Shown here piece by piece: positions 63,978-64,000 of a DNA stretch of 64,000 nt. This DNA is from Streptomyces sp. NBC_01445 (GTDB lineage: Bacteria; Actinomycetota; Actinomycetes; Streptomycetales; Streptomycetaceae). Under the pieces are notes generated by a model, which was not told where the DNA came from, made no database searches, and saw only the letters and a program-made list of their open reading frames with translations. The stretch is taken from NCBI RefSeq assembly GCF_035918235.1, contig NZ_CP109485.1, positions 8,463,001-8,527,000 of the forward strand, in the 5' to 3' direction. Made by a program: the position numbers and the translations under genes. The stretch's first letter is position 1; every line of letters starts with the position of its first letter.

Positions 63978-64000
63978 ACGCGCGCTGTACGCGCACGAGT

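Overview
The window is about 64 kb of very GC-rich DNA with GTG and ATG starts, GGAGG-type ribosome binding sites and mostly short intergenic gaps. Gene content (monomeric isocitrate dehydrogenase, F420/LLM-type oxidoreductase, BTAD regulator, carbohydrate ABC transporters with no linked ATPase, many TetR/LysR/MarR/LacI regulators) points to a Streptomyces or a close relative. The many broken genes and insertion sequences suggest a chromosome-arm or accessory region. No rRNA, tRNA, CRISPR array or large biosynthetic cluster is seen.

Layout. 1-7 kb: core metabolism, with a threonine/serine dehydratase (cut by the left edge), a YheO-type regulator, a HAD phosphatase, an Lrp regulator, monomeric Icd, a DHFR/RibD-like reductase and an LLM oxidoreductase. 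7.1-11.8 kb: a minus-strand operon of GMC oxidoreductase, APC permease and betaine-aldehyde-type dehydrogenase, probably choline/betaine or amino-alcohol catabolism. 12.1-14.2 kb: decayed genes (MMPL transporter, FUSC-like membrane protein, TetR regulator, a reductase cut off at about residue 131). 14.2-18.5 kb: a small island with an orphan excisionase, an unknown protein, and a tightly coupled pair made of an HTH-ImmA/IrrE metalloprotease and a TGT-like zinc-site protein. 18.7-21.9 kb: two IS110-family elements, one frameshifted. 21.9-30.1 kb: an intact reductase with its TetR gene, then two alpha/beta hydrolases, an MHS-type MFS transporter and a 1059-residue ATPase-BTAD regulator, all on plus. 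30.6-43.6 kb: a glycoside-utilisation locus. Its minus operon holds a binding protein, two permeases, a secreted propeller-like protein and a GH78 rhamnosidase; LacI, GH5 and GH42 genes lie on plus. 43.7-50.5 kb: ThuA remnant, APC permease plus nitrilase under a divergent LysR, secreted serine hydrolase and secreted lipase. 50.7-55.4 kb: GAF-PucR/CdaR regulator divergent from an MFS transporter coupled to a zinc alcohol dehydrogenase. 55.8-57.2 kb: an IS-linked repeat, a truncated kinase and an IS5-type element. 57.4-61.1 kb: a MarR gene and a DHA2 exporter operon that share an almost identical promoter/operator and appear leaderless. 61.1-64 kb: thiolase divergent from a cytoplasmic NMT1-like protein coupled to a PaaI-type thioesterase.

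The most unusual items are the ImmA/IrrE plus TGT-like pair (16118-18397), the twin MarR-box promoters (57369 and 61062), the exporter with three carboxypeptidase-regulatory-like repeats, and a ~145-bp repeat beside an IS110 gene that also truncates a kinase gene.
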